Source of the DNA: Clostridiaceae bacterium | GTDB taxonomy: Bacteria > Bacillota_A > Clostridia > Acetivibrionales > Acetivibrionaceae | NCBI GenBank assembly: GCA_012513545.1 | Contig: JAAZCB010001267.1 | Coordinates: forward strand, 1 to 17,504 | DNA length: 17,504 nucleotides | Direction: 5' to 3' | Shown here: positions 7,301 through 13,391 of the stretch, in pieces | Numbering within the stretch: position 1 is the first letter of the stretch | Layout: the number at the start of each line of letters is the position of its first letter | The notes under the pieces: generated by a model | The model's input: the letters and a program-made list of their open reading frames with translations, nothing else | What the model was told of the DNA's origin: nothing | The model's database searches: none | Made by a program: the position numbers and the translations under genes

Positions 7301-8423
7301 TTTCTTTCAACGAATACTTAATATCTTTGTTGTTAACAGGTTCTCTATACATTGTGTCCTTGTAAAGGAAATTAGTATTTTTGCCCTTGTTTTCTACAAA
7401 TCCATAAGTCTTATACCAATCAATGAGTTTCTTTTGTGAGTTGTATTTTGTTGTCGGAGTCAATACTATTGTTTTATTTTTCTTGTCGGCATACTCGATT
7501 AACTCATTCATAAAGTTATTGCCTATACCCTTGTTTCTTTCAACTTCTTTTACTTCGATGTTGTCTAAAGATATTTTATTCTTAGATTCATACACCTCTA
7601 AATAATCGGTAACTTCTTTATACTTTTCCTTTATTCCTTTTAGAGAATATCTTGCATTATCTTTTATTGGCCTTACAGAAAATCCGCTTCTTTTATCCTG
7701 CCTTTCTAAAACATTAAGCTCTTTTGCTTGTGATTCGATATTTTCGATTAAAGCTGAGGATAATTCATCATCTGTCATATCATTATAATCATCCCAATTG
7801 CCATGACTTACTTGTTCTGCAAGACTTTCAAGATCTGCTCTTCTGTATTCGTTACCTTTTATGTTGCTAATAACATCATTAATAGATGTCATCTTTGATT
7901 TAGAACGTTCATATTTTGCATATTCTCTTTCAATATATCTTGCGTTTTCAAGCATAGATCCAAGCATTTTTCTTTCAGAAGGAATAGAATCTTCCAAATC
8001 CGACTCAATATTGCTGCTATTTCTAAATTTCATCAATCTGTTTCTGTGTTTGTTAAAGAAATTTTCTCCCTCTTGCTTAGTATCAAAATCTCCAAAAGGT
8101 ATTTGATTTCCTTCTCCAACCCACAGTGTATAAATGTCTTGTCCAAATCTCTTTTGAATATGATCTCCGTCATTAGCCGGCATCCAATCGTCATCGGTAG
8201 CTTTCAAGGATTGCTTCTTGTCCGCCTTAGAATCAGTTCTCTGATCCGTTTCCATGACACTACTCAAAGCATTAACCCAGAGCTTCTCAGCTTCACTTAA
8301 TTGATCCGTATTCAGCCATCCTTCAGTAAATCCTGATACTTCTAATATATCCTCAATCTTGCTTATAAGTTTCCTCAGAACGTCAAGGATCTTCTGCCCT
8401 AAAGTCTTATTTTCAGCAACCAA
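4374..8423 (-). CDS. Polyvalent protein, middle segment: GNAT, two ART-like and ParB-like domains
   Basis: Open for 1,349 codons; the TTG at 8423 is only the first start-like codon in the frame. Domains by position in this segment: a helical continuation of the zincin region (1-60); a GNAT acetyltransferase (about 265-358) with ERNKGIGNNFM and TYGFVEN; an ADP-ribosyltransferase-like domain (about 380-570) with IRVYRAVPKN, DWITLSNGYAHLHG and NEFGFDDG; a second, polyvalent-type ART (about 590-765) with LLVMYHGTPKGGF, YFTQNKEYADNYQ and YDYDGLILDEGA; a ParB-like domain (about 780-925) with GHEGRHRMVALREAG; a conserved helical region; and a highly charged coiled coil (about 1150-1310). Short motifs of the DIRYSLK type occur at or near the domain edges. 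The frame ends at TAG 4374-4376. Individual domain names rest on motifs, not on a search. Confidence 0.8.
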   Translation of the reverse strand: MVAENKTLGQKILDVLRKLISKIEDILEVSGFTEGWLNTDQLSEAEKLWVNALSSVMETDQRTDSKADKKQSLKATDDDWMPANDGDHIQKRFGQDIYTLWVGEGNQIPFGDFDTKQEGENFFNKHRNRLMKFRNSSNIESDLEDSIPSERKMLGSMLENARYIEREYAKYERSKSKMTSINDVISNIKGNEYRRADLESLAEQVSHGNWDDYNDMTDDELSSALIENIESQAKELNVLERQDKRSGFSVRPIKDNARYSLKGIKEKYKEVTDYLEVYESKNKISLDNIEVKEVERNKGIGNNFMNELIEYADKKNKTIVLTPTTKYNSQKKLIDWYKTYGFVENKGKNTNFLYKDTMYREPVNNKDIKYSLKEMDKKYLEAVEKNDMETAQKMVIEYAESKGYTTDDDYRMMHEAPTNDGYNAPLHDITKIYPKDIFSSNGVRYYGDGESYDYESMRAIERAKDKPDKRIRVYRAVPKNIKDERVRVGDWITLSNGYAHLHGKSHINGSYKVIYHTTEAKNIWIDGNSINEFGFDDGKTYAYQNTKNNLKLLDPVTYDSDGKVIPLSKRFNKREYDVRFSIKDSENRTLTQEQAEYFKDSKVKDSKGNLLVMYHGTPKGGFTKVNPGTYFTQNKEYADNYQSPNASSISTKKGAENPETYEVYLNIKKPFDTRKAKERKIFNEDYYRKYGMGTPLVESGLPDWLDGMDLQEFIEEQGYDYDGLILDEGATGGYGDDVKSRGYSYVIFDSNQVKAIDNKNPSNNPDIRYQLRDMTLKDNTAKYTPERLENILGRYGSKSSPDYSKAYVSYISPDEFLSLTTTNLARIESESRELNLEDLQNETQEIFLKFDIDDKEVTGHEGRHRMVALREAGVKSVPVVLWQDGEKGKYNKLFLKSLKLTGEEFANNKAPGNVEIKNLIPASRAYEKTLTRDFVDAKGETTVRFQLRDNTSSKDVEKLQKTVIRLKEQFKLTKGVKLDEKSVRRLSKSILKDYGSKYSATEFETKLYSVYMGMVNGDMEYEDAHSIITEVAREVVENASVLNDAMYKQYSDLRNTMRNTAISISDRFKGDFDAVGGWNDFRKKNFGRINITNDGMGIDSLYQELSDLYPELFVKDIANPADQLMLISDVLDDFVPIYENPYNRDLNKSIEYLALEIFDGMTSIPEAKATFADKKKAEKQKAVEGEREKSKARIEAIKNKNVEDVEWLKYQNKEKLTEILNKEKTKRDNAVAEVKKKYQGEAYKTWWRNKLKENDIKSHYQEMIKDLRANRDEKLENQKTKYKERISGIYEDRKIKQAKDRIRTMTKNLSKMLRNPTQKKHIPKALDKTVAELLAMLDFTTDRQNENTQ

Positions 8424-8446
8424 ATTATTAATTGCATTTTCATCGG

Positions 8447-10636
8447 TTAAAATAGCTCTGTAGCATCTGCAACTAATTCATCCTCAATAGCAAGCTTATC
8501 AATCTTCAATCCTCTACTCTCATATAATGCGGCCATTCTTCCGTATTCATTTTCATATGTACCGTTTTGCTTCATTGCTTCAAGTACATATCCCTTGTAT
8601 TCATTATAGAGTTTTGGATTTTCCTTCTCTAACATATGAGTTATTTCATGTTTAGCAACCACCATAAAAGGATTGAATGTATCGAGTGCAATCTCAATTG
8701 AATCTGTTGCAGGATCATACTGTCCATTTGCGAACCCTGCCTCTTGACCGGATGGATCGTAGATTGTTTCAACAAACTTAAACTTAGTATTTGTTACTTG
8801 TCCTATCCTGTCTAAAATGTCATATACTTTCGGATATTGTTGTCTTACTTTATCATCAACACCATTATAGATTACGCCGCTTTTTTTATTGATAACTTGC
8901 TGTTGATTTGTAGACAAGCTATGCACGAATAATTTCTTTCCGTTGTCGGTCTTTCTAACATCCATTGTAATGTCATATGGAACACCATTTACATTTACTG
9001 TGCCAGTAATATTTGCATATGTTTTTTTGCTCGATGGATTTTCCGAATTGTCGATAACATTAAATTCTCCGTTCTGAATTAAGTCAACCAAATTTGCCAT
9101 AGCATTAATCTTAACTTCGTTATCCTGGTTCTTAGAATATTTGTCATCTGCCTGGAAGGTTTGATTAATAGTTGCCCTCGATACTTCTATGTTATTGCCG
9201 GAGCTTTTATTTATAATCGGTTTTGAGTTGTTGGAATCAGAAATTATTGTATTTTTATAGAATTCGTATACATTTTGCTTGACTTCTTTGGCATTTCTCA
9301 TGTTTTTTATCTTGAAAATGCTTAAAGTTGGATTGACCTCAGCAGAGCTATTATTTTGCGATTTAACAACATTTTGCCTTTGTTCGACCATTTGCTCAGG
9401 AACAATATTTTCGTTCTGTATGCTTACATTTGCTTGACCGTTTTTATTCAAAAGCTTGTCAACTTCACTTTCAAACGAACTACCATCATTTCTTGCAGAA
9501 TTGATTACCCAAATCTTCATATTGTCATCAATATTTACATTATCGGATTGCATTTGATTAACTCTTTCAAGTATGGGAGAATTCTCCGGAAGAGAGTCGA
9601 TTGTTTTTGTATATTCTGCATCTACCATTTTTGAGTATCTTTTATTTAGGACAGTATTTACTCCTGCAGCTCCTCCACCCATAAGACCACCAACAGTACC
9701 ACCAACTAATCCCGAAAAAGCCATTTCTTTAGGATTTATGACAGCAGTTTCATTCATTGAGAATAAAGGCATGCTTTTATCATAAGCGACCTTTTGTCCT
9801 ATGTTTTCTATAGGGTATTGGACAATTTCTTCAAAGCCTTCTTCTAAAGCAGATTGAAGCATCGCTCCTGCTACACCTTTTGTTTTATTAGCCAGGATAT
9901 TAGTTATGTTTTCAATACCACCGCTAACTTCAATTAAAGCGGAGGGTACGCCACCAATTACAGCAGACTTTATAGCTTGTTCTCTTGTGGCTCCTTCGTT
10001 TACACCTTGCAAATATTGATTACCTACAGATGTAAGCATTGATGAGTATAATGTGGGATTACTTTTTAAATTCCTTAACACAGTTCTCGCTGCATTTAAT
10101 GTTGTTGGATTTGCTAAACTTGCTGCATTTGCTACTAATTGAGTGCCACCGGCTGTTGTAGGTACTACGTTTCCAGTGGCTGCTACAGGATTCATCAATG
10201 CAAGTGCCATTGTCGGTACTGCTTGCCCTATTCCTTGTGCCACGCCTCCTGCAAACTCATGACCTTGATTAAGCCTTGCTAACTCCTCATCTTCTTTTTT
10301 ATAATAATCTTTGTAACTGTCTAAAACTTTATTTACAGGTTCGATTCCTAATCCGCCGATTGCCGCATCAGCCACACCTACCATTGCACGAGGTATCTTA
10401 TTTATTCCGGCATTAACATTTTTAAAAGTTGTCTTTATAGGCTGCTCTTTCCAATAATCTATCGGCTCAGGTTCAGGCTCAACATAGCCTCTCTCTTTTC
10501 TTATTTCTTCCCATGTTCTCTGTTGTGGCTTAGGATCCGATACTAAAAATCCTTTATTTAACATTTGCCTTGTATTGTTTGGTGTTGAATTCTTTTGCAT
10601 ACGCTCTTTTTTTATCTCTTTCCACGATTTAGCCAT
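8447..10636 (-). CDS. Polyvalent protein, N-terminal segment with zincin peptidase
   Basis: The true start is the ATG at 10636 with TTGGAGG just upstream; a TTG four codons earlier lies inside the binding site. The 729 residues open with two similar short motifs (SWKEIKKER at 4-12, TWEEIRKER at 41-49). Residues about 80-330 are rich in Gly, Ala and Val, including VGGTVGGLMGGGAAG near 311-325, and could be membrane-active. A beta-rich stretch near 520-580 (GTVNVNGVPYDITMDVRK) resembles the accessory domains of polyvalent proteins. HEITH at 663-667 is a zincin metal-binding motif, with a further acidic cluster in IEDELVADA (717-725) probably supplying the third ligand. The frame then stops at 8447 where the family normally continues. 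The product as read would be truncated right after the peptidase motif. Confidence 0.8.
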   Translation of the reverse strand: MAKSWKEIKKERMQKNSTPNNTRQMLNKGFLVSDPKPQQRTWEEIRKERGYVEPEPEPIDYWKEQPIKTTFKNVNAGINKIPRAMVGVADAAIGGLGIEPVNKVLDSYKDYYKKEDEELARLNQGHEFAGGVAQGIGQAVPTMALALMNPVAATGNVVPTTAGGTQLVANAASLANPTTLNAARTVLRNLKSNPTLYSSMLTSVGNQYLQGVNEGATREQAIKSAVIGGVPSALIEVSGGIENITNILANKTKGVAGAMLQSALEEGFEEIVQYPIENIGQKVAYDKSMPLFSMNETAVINPKEMAFSGLVGGTVGGLMGGGAAGVNTVLNKRYSKMVDAEYTKTIDSLPENSPILERVNQMQSDNVNIDDNMKIWVINSARNDGSSFESEVDKLLNKNGQANVSIQNENIVPEQMVEQRQNVVKSQNNSSAEVNPTLSIFKIKNMRNAKEVKQNVYEFYKNTIISDSNNSKPIINKSSGNNIEVSRATINQTFQADDKYSKNQDNEVKINAMANLVDLIQNGEFNVIDNSENPSSKKTYANITGTVNVNGVPYDITMDVRKTDNGKKLFVHSLSTNQQQVINKKSGVIYNGVDDKVRQQYPKVYDILDRIGQVTNTKFKFVETIYDPSGQEAGFANGQYDPATDSIEIALDTFNPFMVVAKHEITHMLEKENPKLYNEYKGYVLEAMKQNGTYENEYGRMAALYESRGLKIDKLAIEDELVADATELF

Positions 10637-10680
10637 GCTAACCTCCAAGATATTATTTTGTTTTTTTCTGATTCATTCAT
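10612..10680 (-). CDS. Possible 22-codon leader ORF overlapping the polyvalent gene start
   Basis: ATG at 10680 follows AAAAGGAGGCACAT, an excellent ribosome binding site. The 22 codons run across the binding site and first codons of the giant gene in another frame and stop at 10612. A 16-codon ORF just upstream (start 10727) ends in TGA overlapping this ATG. The product has no recognisable feature. It could couple or tune translation of the giant gene, or be a vestige of a lost gene. Confidence 0.3.
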   Translation of the reverse strand: MNESEKNKIISWRLAWLNRGKR

Positions 10681-10727
10681 ATGTGCCTCCTTTTCATAAT
10701 TAAAATAATTTTGATGTTATGATGCAT

Positions 10728-10800
10728 TTAATTTAAGTCGCCTTGTAATAACCTTGCTACTTGATTAACATAATTTAAATAGTTTTTAATATCATTTCAT
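10728..10800 (-). pseudogene. Small gene remnant with a homopolymer frameshift
   Basis: GGAAGGAG (10804-10811) is well placed for the ATG at 10795, which reads only MILKTI before a stop. Adding one A to the A5 run gives a 22-residue protein-like reading, MILKNYLNYVNQVARLLQGD then LN-stop, ending at 10728. The binding site and residue composition are suggestive but the size is too small to be sure. It sits between the sigma factor and the giant gene. Confidence 0.3.
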
Positions 10801-10835
10801 CAACTCCTTCCTTTTTCTTTCTAATATTCATTAGT

Positions 10836-10874
10836 AACAACGATAGTCTCAACAGTTTTTTAGAATAACGATAG
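10836..10874. repeat. Direct repeat upstream of the giant gene
   Basis: AACAACGATAG (10836-10846) and AATAACGATAG (10864-10874) are 28 bp apart, in the spacer between the sigma factor stop and the small ORFs leading the giant gene. On the minus strand the shared core is CTATCGTT. A pair of activator or phage sigma recognition elements is possible; no standard -35/-10 pair is convincing here. Confidence 0.4.
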
Positions 10875-10905
10875 ATAACCTTTTCTCCTTATAGTAAATT
10901 TTAAT

Positions 10906-11745
10906 TTAGAATTTTAACTTAGAGTCCTCATAAATTTTTTGAATTGCTATATCCTCTGCTGATTTATTAGAATAGAAATTTATGTCATCATCCTTAACAT
11001 AATCAATAACATCATTTAGAAATCTTTTGTTTTGCCGCAGGTATCTTAATGCTCTTTTTTCAATACTCACTACCTTGGAACTTGTAATTCCCATTTCTGC
11101 AGCTATATCGATGTAAGGTTTTTCTTCTATGTATACAAATTTTAGGACATCTTGCATTTCATAAGTAAGCATAGATATATTACCATGGACCTTGTTTTTC
11201 ATATCTTCATTTTCAAGATTATACTGTGCTATTAAATGAGCATTTTCATCTACAAGTACATCTAATTTAGTAGTTTTTCCGTCACCATATAAGAAATCAT
11301 CCAAAGGTACACTCGAATACAAATTCTGTTTAATACGGATAAGTTTCTCATAATCAATTCCCATCTTTTCCATCATTTCGTCATCTGTAGGTTCATAACC
11401 CAAATCTTTAGTTATGTTATCTCGAATTCTTTTAAACTTTACTATTAGCCCCTTTAAACGCGAAGGTATTGTGCCATCTAAATTTCTTATTCTATTTAGA
11501 ATGCACCATTTAAACATAGTGAGAAAGCTAAAATCCTCCCTTTTATCGTCGAAAAGTTCTACAGCTTTAACTAAAGCAATATATGCCTCTTGAAATAAAT
11601 CATCAATTTCATATATGTCATATCTTCGATTTCTAACAACATGATTTATAAATCCTGTGTTTTGTTTATACAACCTTTCAAGATTGTTCATTGTGTCAAC
11701 ATTGTTTTTTATAAGGTCAATTAATTCTTTGTTAGTCAAATCCAA
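10906..11745 (-). CDS. Phage-encoded sigma-70-family factor with regions 2, 3 and 4
   Basis: The 279-residue protein has region 2 at about 22-88 (IDDLFQEAYIALVKAVELFD, then FSFLTMFKWCILNRIR), a region-3-like segment at about 95-140 (KDLGYEPTDDEMMEKMGI) and region 4 at about 190-238 (MLTYEMQDVLKFVYIEEKP, then the helix-turn-helix DIAAEMGITSSKVVSIEKRALRYL). Region 1.1 is absent, as in alternative sigma factors. It would direct host RNA polymerase to element promoters. The start is TTG at 11745 with AAGGGGTG at 11751-11758; no ATG is better placed. It follows the helicase loader and precedes the giant gene, the usual place for a switch from early to late transcription. A candidate antisense RNA lies opposite its leader. 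It appears intact. Confidence 0.8.
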   Translation of the reverse strand: MDLTNKELIDLIKNNVDTMNNLERLYKQNTGFINHVVRNRRYDIYEIDDLFQEAYIALVKAVELFDDKREDFSFLTMFKWCILNRIRNLDGTIPSRLKGLIVKFKRIRDNITKDLGYEPTDDEMMEKMGIDYEKLIRIKQNLYSSVPLDDFLYGDGKTTKLDVLVDENAHLIAQYNLENEDMKNKVHGNISMLTYEMQDVLKFVYIEEKPYIDIAAEMGITSSKVVSIEKRALRYLRQNKRFLNDVIDYVKDDDINFYSNKSAEDIAIQKIYEDSKLKF

Positions 11746-11756
11746 AAAATCACCCC

Positions 11757-11785
11757 TTGCTTTTACGACATAATAATGATAAAAT
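11757..11785 (+). promoter_or_regulatory. Candidate promoter of a small antisense RNA
   Basis: TTGCTT (11757-11762) and TAAAAT (11780-11785) are 17 bp apart on the plus strand, matching four of six and five of six consensus bases. The -35 overlaps the complement of the sigma gene's ribosome binding site. The predicted start is near 11792, immediately before the first hairpin. Confidence 0.45.
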
Positions 11786-11791
11786 TAATTA

Positions 11792-11856
11792 ATCTTGTAT
11801 TATCCCATGATGCAAGAGGCCGTGTTGTTAAGGCTATTTATGAAATAGCCTTTTTT
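11792..11856 (+). ncRNA. Candidate 65-nt antisense RNA with two hairpins
   Basis: Two well-formed hairpins follow each other on the plus strand. The first, 11794-11816, has a 10-bp stem and CCC loop, and two of its pairs are G-U only in the plus-strand RNA; the minus-strand transcript would have C-A mismatches there. The second, 11830-11852, is a perfect 10-bp stem with a 3-nt loop followed by T6, an intrinsic terminator. A fair promoter lies just upstream. The RNA would be antisense to the mRNA between the helicase loader and the sigma factor, about 45-110 nt before the sigma start. No known family is recognised. An encoded peptide (MMQEAVLLRLFMK) lacks a ribosome binding site. Confidence 0.5.
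11830..11856 (+). terminator. Intrinsic terminator reading plus strand
   Basis: AAGGCTATTT, ATG, AAATAGCCTT, then a run of T to 11856. On the minus strand the hairpin is followed by AACAACACGG, without a T-run, so it cannot be the ordinary terminator of the leftward operon even though it sits right at the helicase loader's stop codon. Confidence 0.7.
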
Positions 11857-12628
11857 ATGTCCGGAGTCTATAGTTATTCTTTATATTCTTATCTAATTCA
11901 ACTAAGTAATCCTTACACATTTCATAAATTCTGCTACCTATCGCTTCATCATAGTTAAGCAAATCATTCAAACCATATTCAGAAGAGATTATCAAAGGAA
12001 GATGATTTATGTATCTGAAGTTAATTATTTCAAACATGATATTTTTATCTGAATCAGTCACTTTGCCTTTCAACATATCATCAATCAGCAACACCTTTGA
12101 ATTTTGGTACTTGCTTATTTGTTTTTTATAAAACTCTTCATCGAGTATATTTTGTTTTAGCTCAGTTATTACTTCTCTGTAATTAAGATAAACGACTGAA
12201 ATCCTTTTACTCTTTAGAATGTTTAATCCTAATGCTACTGTCAGATGAGTTTTTCCTCCGCCAACTTGCCCTAAAAAAGCTATTGAATTTTGCCTTTTAT
12301 CCTTTATCTGTATGAAATCCTTAAAATAATCTGTTGCAACCTTTTTCATTACTTTAGAGCTATCATTCCATTCCTGAAAATTAGAAAAATTATAGCTTCC
12401 ATCTTTAATACCGCTTTTACAAAACATTCTTTCCGCTTCATTAAGTTCAAAGCACTCGCACCTTTTCCAGGGACTTACATCTGTTAACCAAGATGTATCC
12501 TTGCATTTATTGCATTTATATAAGTCCGAGCTCTTTGATTTCATCGTTGAGGTTTTTTGTATCTGTAGTTTCTCTACTGCTTTTTGGAATATTGAATTTG
12601 ATTGCATTTCCGAATTTACCAACTGCAT
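11855..12628 (-). CDS. DnaC-like replicative helicase loader (AAA+ ATPase)
   Basis: The 257-residue protein has Walker A GQVGGGKTH (120-128), Walker B VLLIDD (179-184), a sensor-like stretch LIISSEY (212-218) and a likely arginine finger in GSRIYEMC (231-238), the layout of DnaC/DnaI/IstB-type ATPases. N-terminal cysteines C39, C42, C57 and C59 could bind zinc, as in DnaI-like loaders. It would load the host replicative helicase at the element's origin, recruited by the O-like initiator. The ATG at 12628 follows AAAGGAAG and lies inside the initiator gene: the two genes overlap by 113 bp in different frames, indicating translational coupling. An IstB transposase helper is the alternative name, but no transposase is present and the initiator partner argues for replication. 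Confidence 0.85.
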   Translation of the reverse strand: MQLVNSEMQSNSIFQKAVEKLQIQKTSTMKSKSSDLYKCNKCKDTSWLTDVSPWKRCECFELNEAERMFCKSGIKDGSYNFSNFQEWNDSSKVMKKVATDYFKDFIQIKDKRQNSIAFLGQVGGGKTHLTVALGLNILKSKRISVVYLNYREVITELKQNILDEEFYKKQISKYQNSKVLLIDDMLKGKVTDSDKNIMFEIINFRYINHLPLIISSEYGLNDLLNYDEAIGSRIYEMCKDYLVELDKNIKNNYRLRT

Positions 12629-13385
12629 CGCTTCCTTTCTTTAAATTATTTTTTTGATTAAGATAACTTTCAAATTTTGTACCGAATAATGTATCAGGTC
12701 TTAAATACTTCTCAAAATCTGTACCGGTCCATTCTGCAGCTTTTATATCAATAACCTTTTTAAAGTCATCTAATGAAAATCCTTCATTTATTCTTGCGCT
12801 AATAAGCTTCTTTGTTTTATCTGTGGTCGCTCTGTAATTTGTTTTACATTTTTGATTTAGATAATCAATAACTGCTTTGTAAAGGCTTGTATCACTTTTG
12901 ATAATATTTTTTGCTTCATGCGTTTTATCAGGACTATATATTATTTCTTTATTATTTTCTTTTTTCTTTATTTGGGGAGCTAATTCATTCCCTGTCGATG
13001 GAACTAATTCGTTCCCTGTATGGGTATCTATTTCGTTGGGTAGTAGCGAATTAGTTACCTCACCATTATTTATCCATTCATTATATTTTTTGTTAAAACT
13101 TATTACTCTTGACTTATTAAAAGTTGCTTCAGTTACTACAGTAACAATATTCTTTTTTATAAGAACTGTAAGTTCTCTTTGTATTTGCTTTTTATGAATA
13201 TTTGTTGCATTAGCAATAAATGTCACAGACAAATCATGACTTTTTCTTTTGTATCCATATGTCTGTCTAAATACAACATCTAATATTCTTCTTTGAGTAC
13301 CATTTAAATTGGTTTTAGCTAATGCATCCAATATTTGATTTGCAATTTGTGTAAAACCTTTCTCAAGTTGAACATCTGTACTCAC
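12516..13385 (-). CDS. Lambda-O-like phage replication initiator
   Basis: The 289-residue protein starts with a winged-helix domain of the phage replication protein O type (about 5-100: LEKGFTQIANQILDALAKT, then RRILDVVFRQTYGYKRKSHD). A low-complexity linker (105-160) contains an 8-residue repeat, TGNELVPS followed by TGNELAPQ. The C-terminal domain (about 165-245) has the conserved phage pattern VIDYLNQKCKTNYR...IKAAEWTG...YLRPDTLFGTKFESYLN. The start is GTG at 13385 with AAGGGG about ten bases upstream. The protein would bind iterons inside its own gene and bring in the DnaC-like loader encoded next. DnaD-family initiator is a broader alternative; the N-terminal motif favours the O type. 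Confidence 0.85.
   Translation of the reverse strand: MSTDVQLEKGFTQIANQILDALAKTNLNGTQRRILDVVFRQTYGYKRKSHDLSVTFIANATNIHKKQIQRELTVLIKKNIVTVVTEATFNKSRVISFNKKYNEWINNGEVTNSLLPNEIDTHTGNELVPSTGNELAPQIKKKENNKEIIYSPDKTHEAKNIIKSDTSLYKAVIDYLNQKCKTNYRATTDKTKKLISARINEGFSLDDFKKVIDIKAAEWTGTDFEKYLRPDTLFGTKFESYLNQKNNLKKGSDAVGKFGNAIKFNIPKSSRETTDTKNLNDEIKELGLI
12935..13059. other. Probable replication origin inside the initiator gene
   Basis: In the part encoding the linker, two dyad units, GGGAGCTAATTCATTCCC (12975-12992) and GGAACTAATTCGTTCC (13000-13015), are 24 bp apart. A degenerate third (TATTTCGTT, 13029-13037) keeps the 24-bp step, and an inverted copy (GCGAATTAGTTACC) lies at 13047-13059. Directly beside them, 12935-12973 is almost entirely A and T. 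Dyad iterons next to an AT-rich stretch within the O gene is the organisation of the lambda origin. A 24-bp repeat could also arise simply from the 8-codon peptide repeat, but the dyad symmetry within units and the inverted unit are not explained by that. Confidence 0.55.
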
Positions 13386-13391
13386 ACCATA

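Larger units (their letters stand above)
2110..10636 (-). pseudogene. Giant phage polyvalent protein gene, interrupted three times
   Basis: Three long open stretches and a short tail read as one protein of about 2,840 residues once three lesions are bridged. At 8447 the frame ends ...ELVADATELF-stop, and one extra T in the TTTT run gives ELFLTDENAINNLVAENKTL, joining the next segment. At 4374-4376 a TAG stands in an otherwise continuous frame (QNENTQ-stop-KLRDLRAEFEKLA). At 2317-2322 an A6 run needs one more A to reach the final 64 codons (EVKKYVGEMAEGES). The two internal segments begin at TTG codons without ribosome binding sites, so they are not separate genes. Polyvalent proteins of this kind (described by Aravind and colleagues) are encoded with phage head genes and thought to be delivered into the host with the DNA. 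Decay, sequencing error and recoding are all possible causes. Confidence 0.85.

Noticed and set aside
2284..8300. Many plus-strand ORFs of 60-205 codons across the giant gene
   Set aside because: They are antisense to coherent family-like protein, lack binding sites, and are rich in Phe, Ile, Ser and Cys as expected for shadows.
11830..11856. Terminator of the leftward operon
   Set aside because: The T-run is on the plus-strand side only, so it terminates plus-strand transcription.
11776..11958. Plus-strand ORF of 60 codons over the antisense RNA
   Set aside because: It has no ribosome binding site, runs through the terminator hairpin and overlaps the 3' end of the helicase loader gene.
11855..12628. 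IstB transposase helper and an insertion sequence
   Set aside because: No IstA-type transposase, terminal inverted repeats or target duplication is visible, and the partner gene is a phage initiator.
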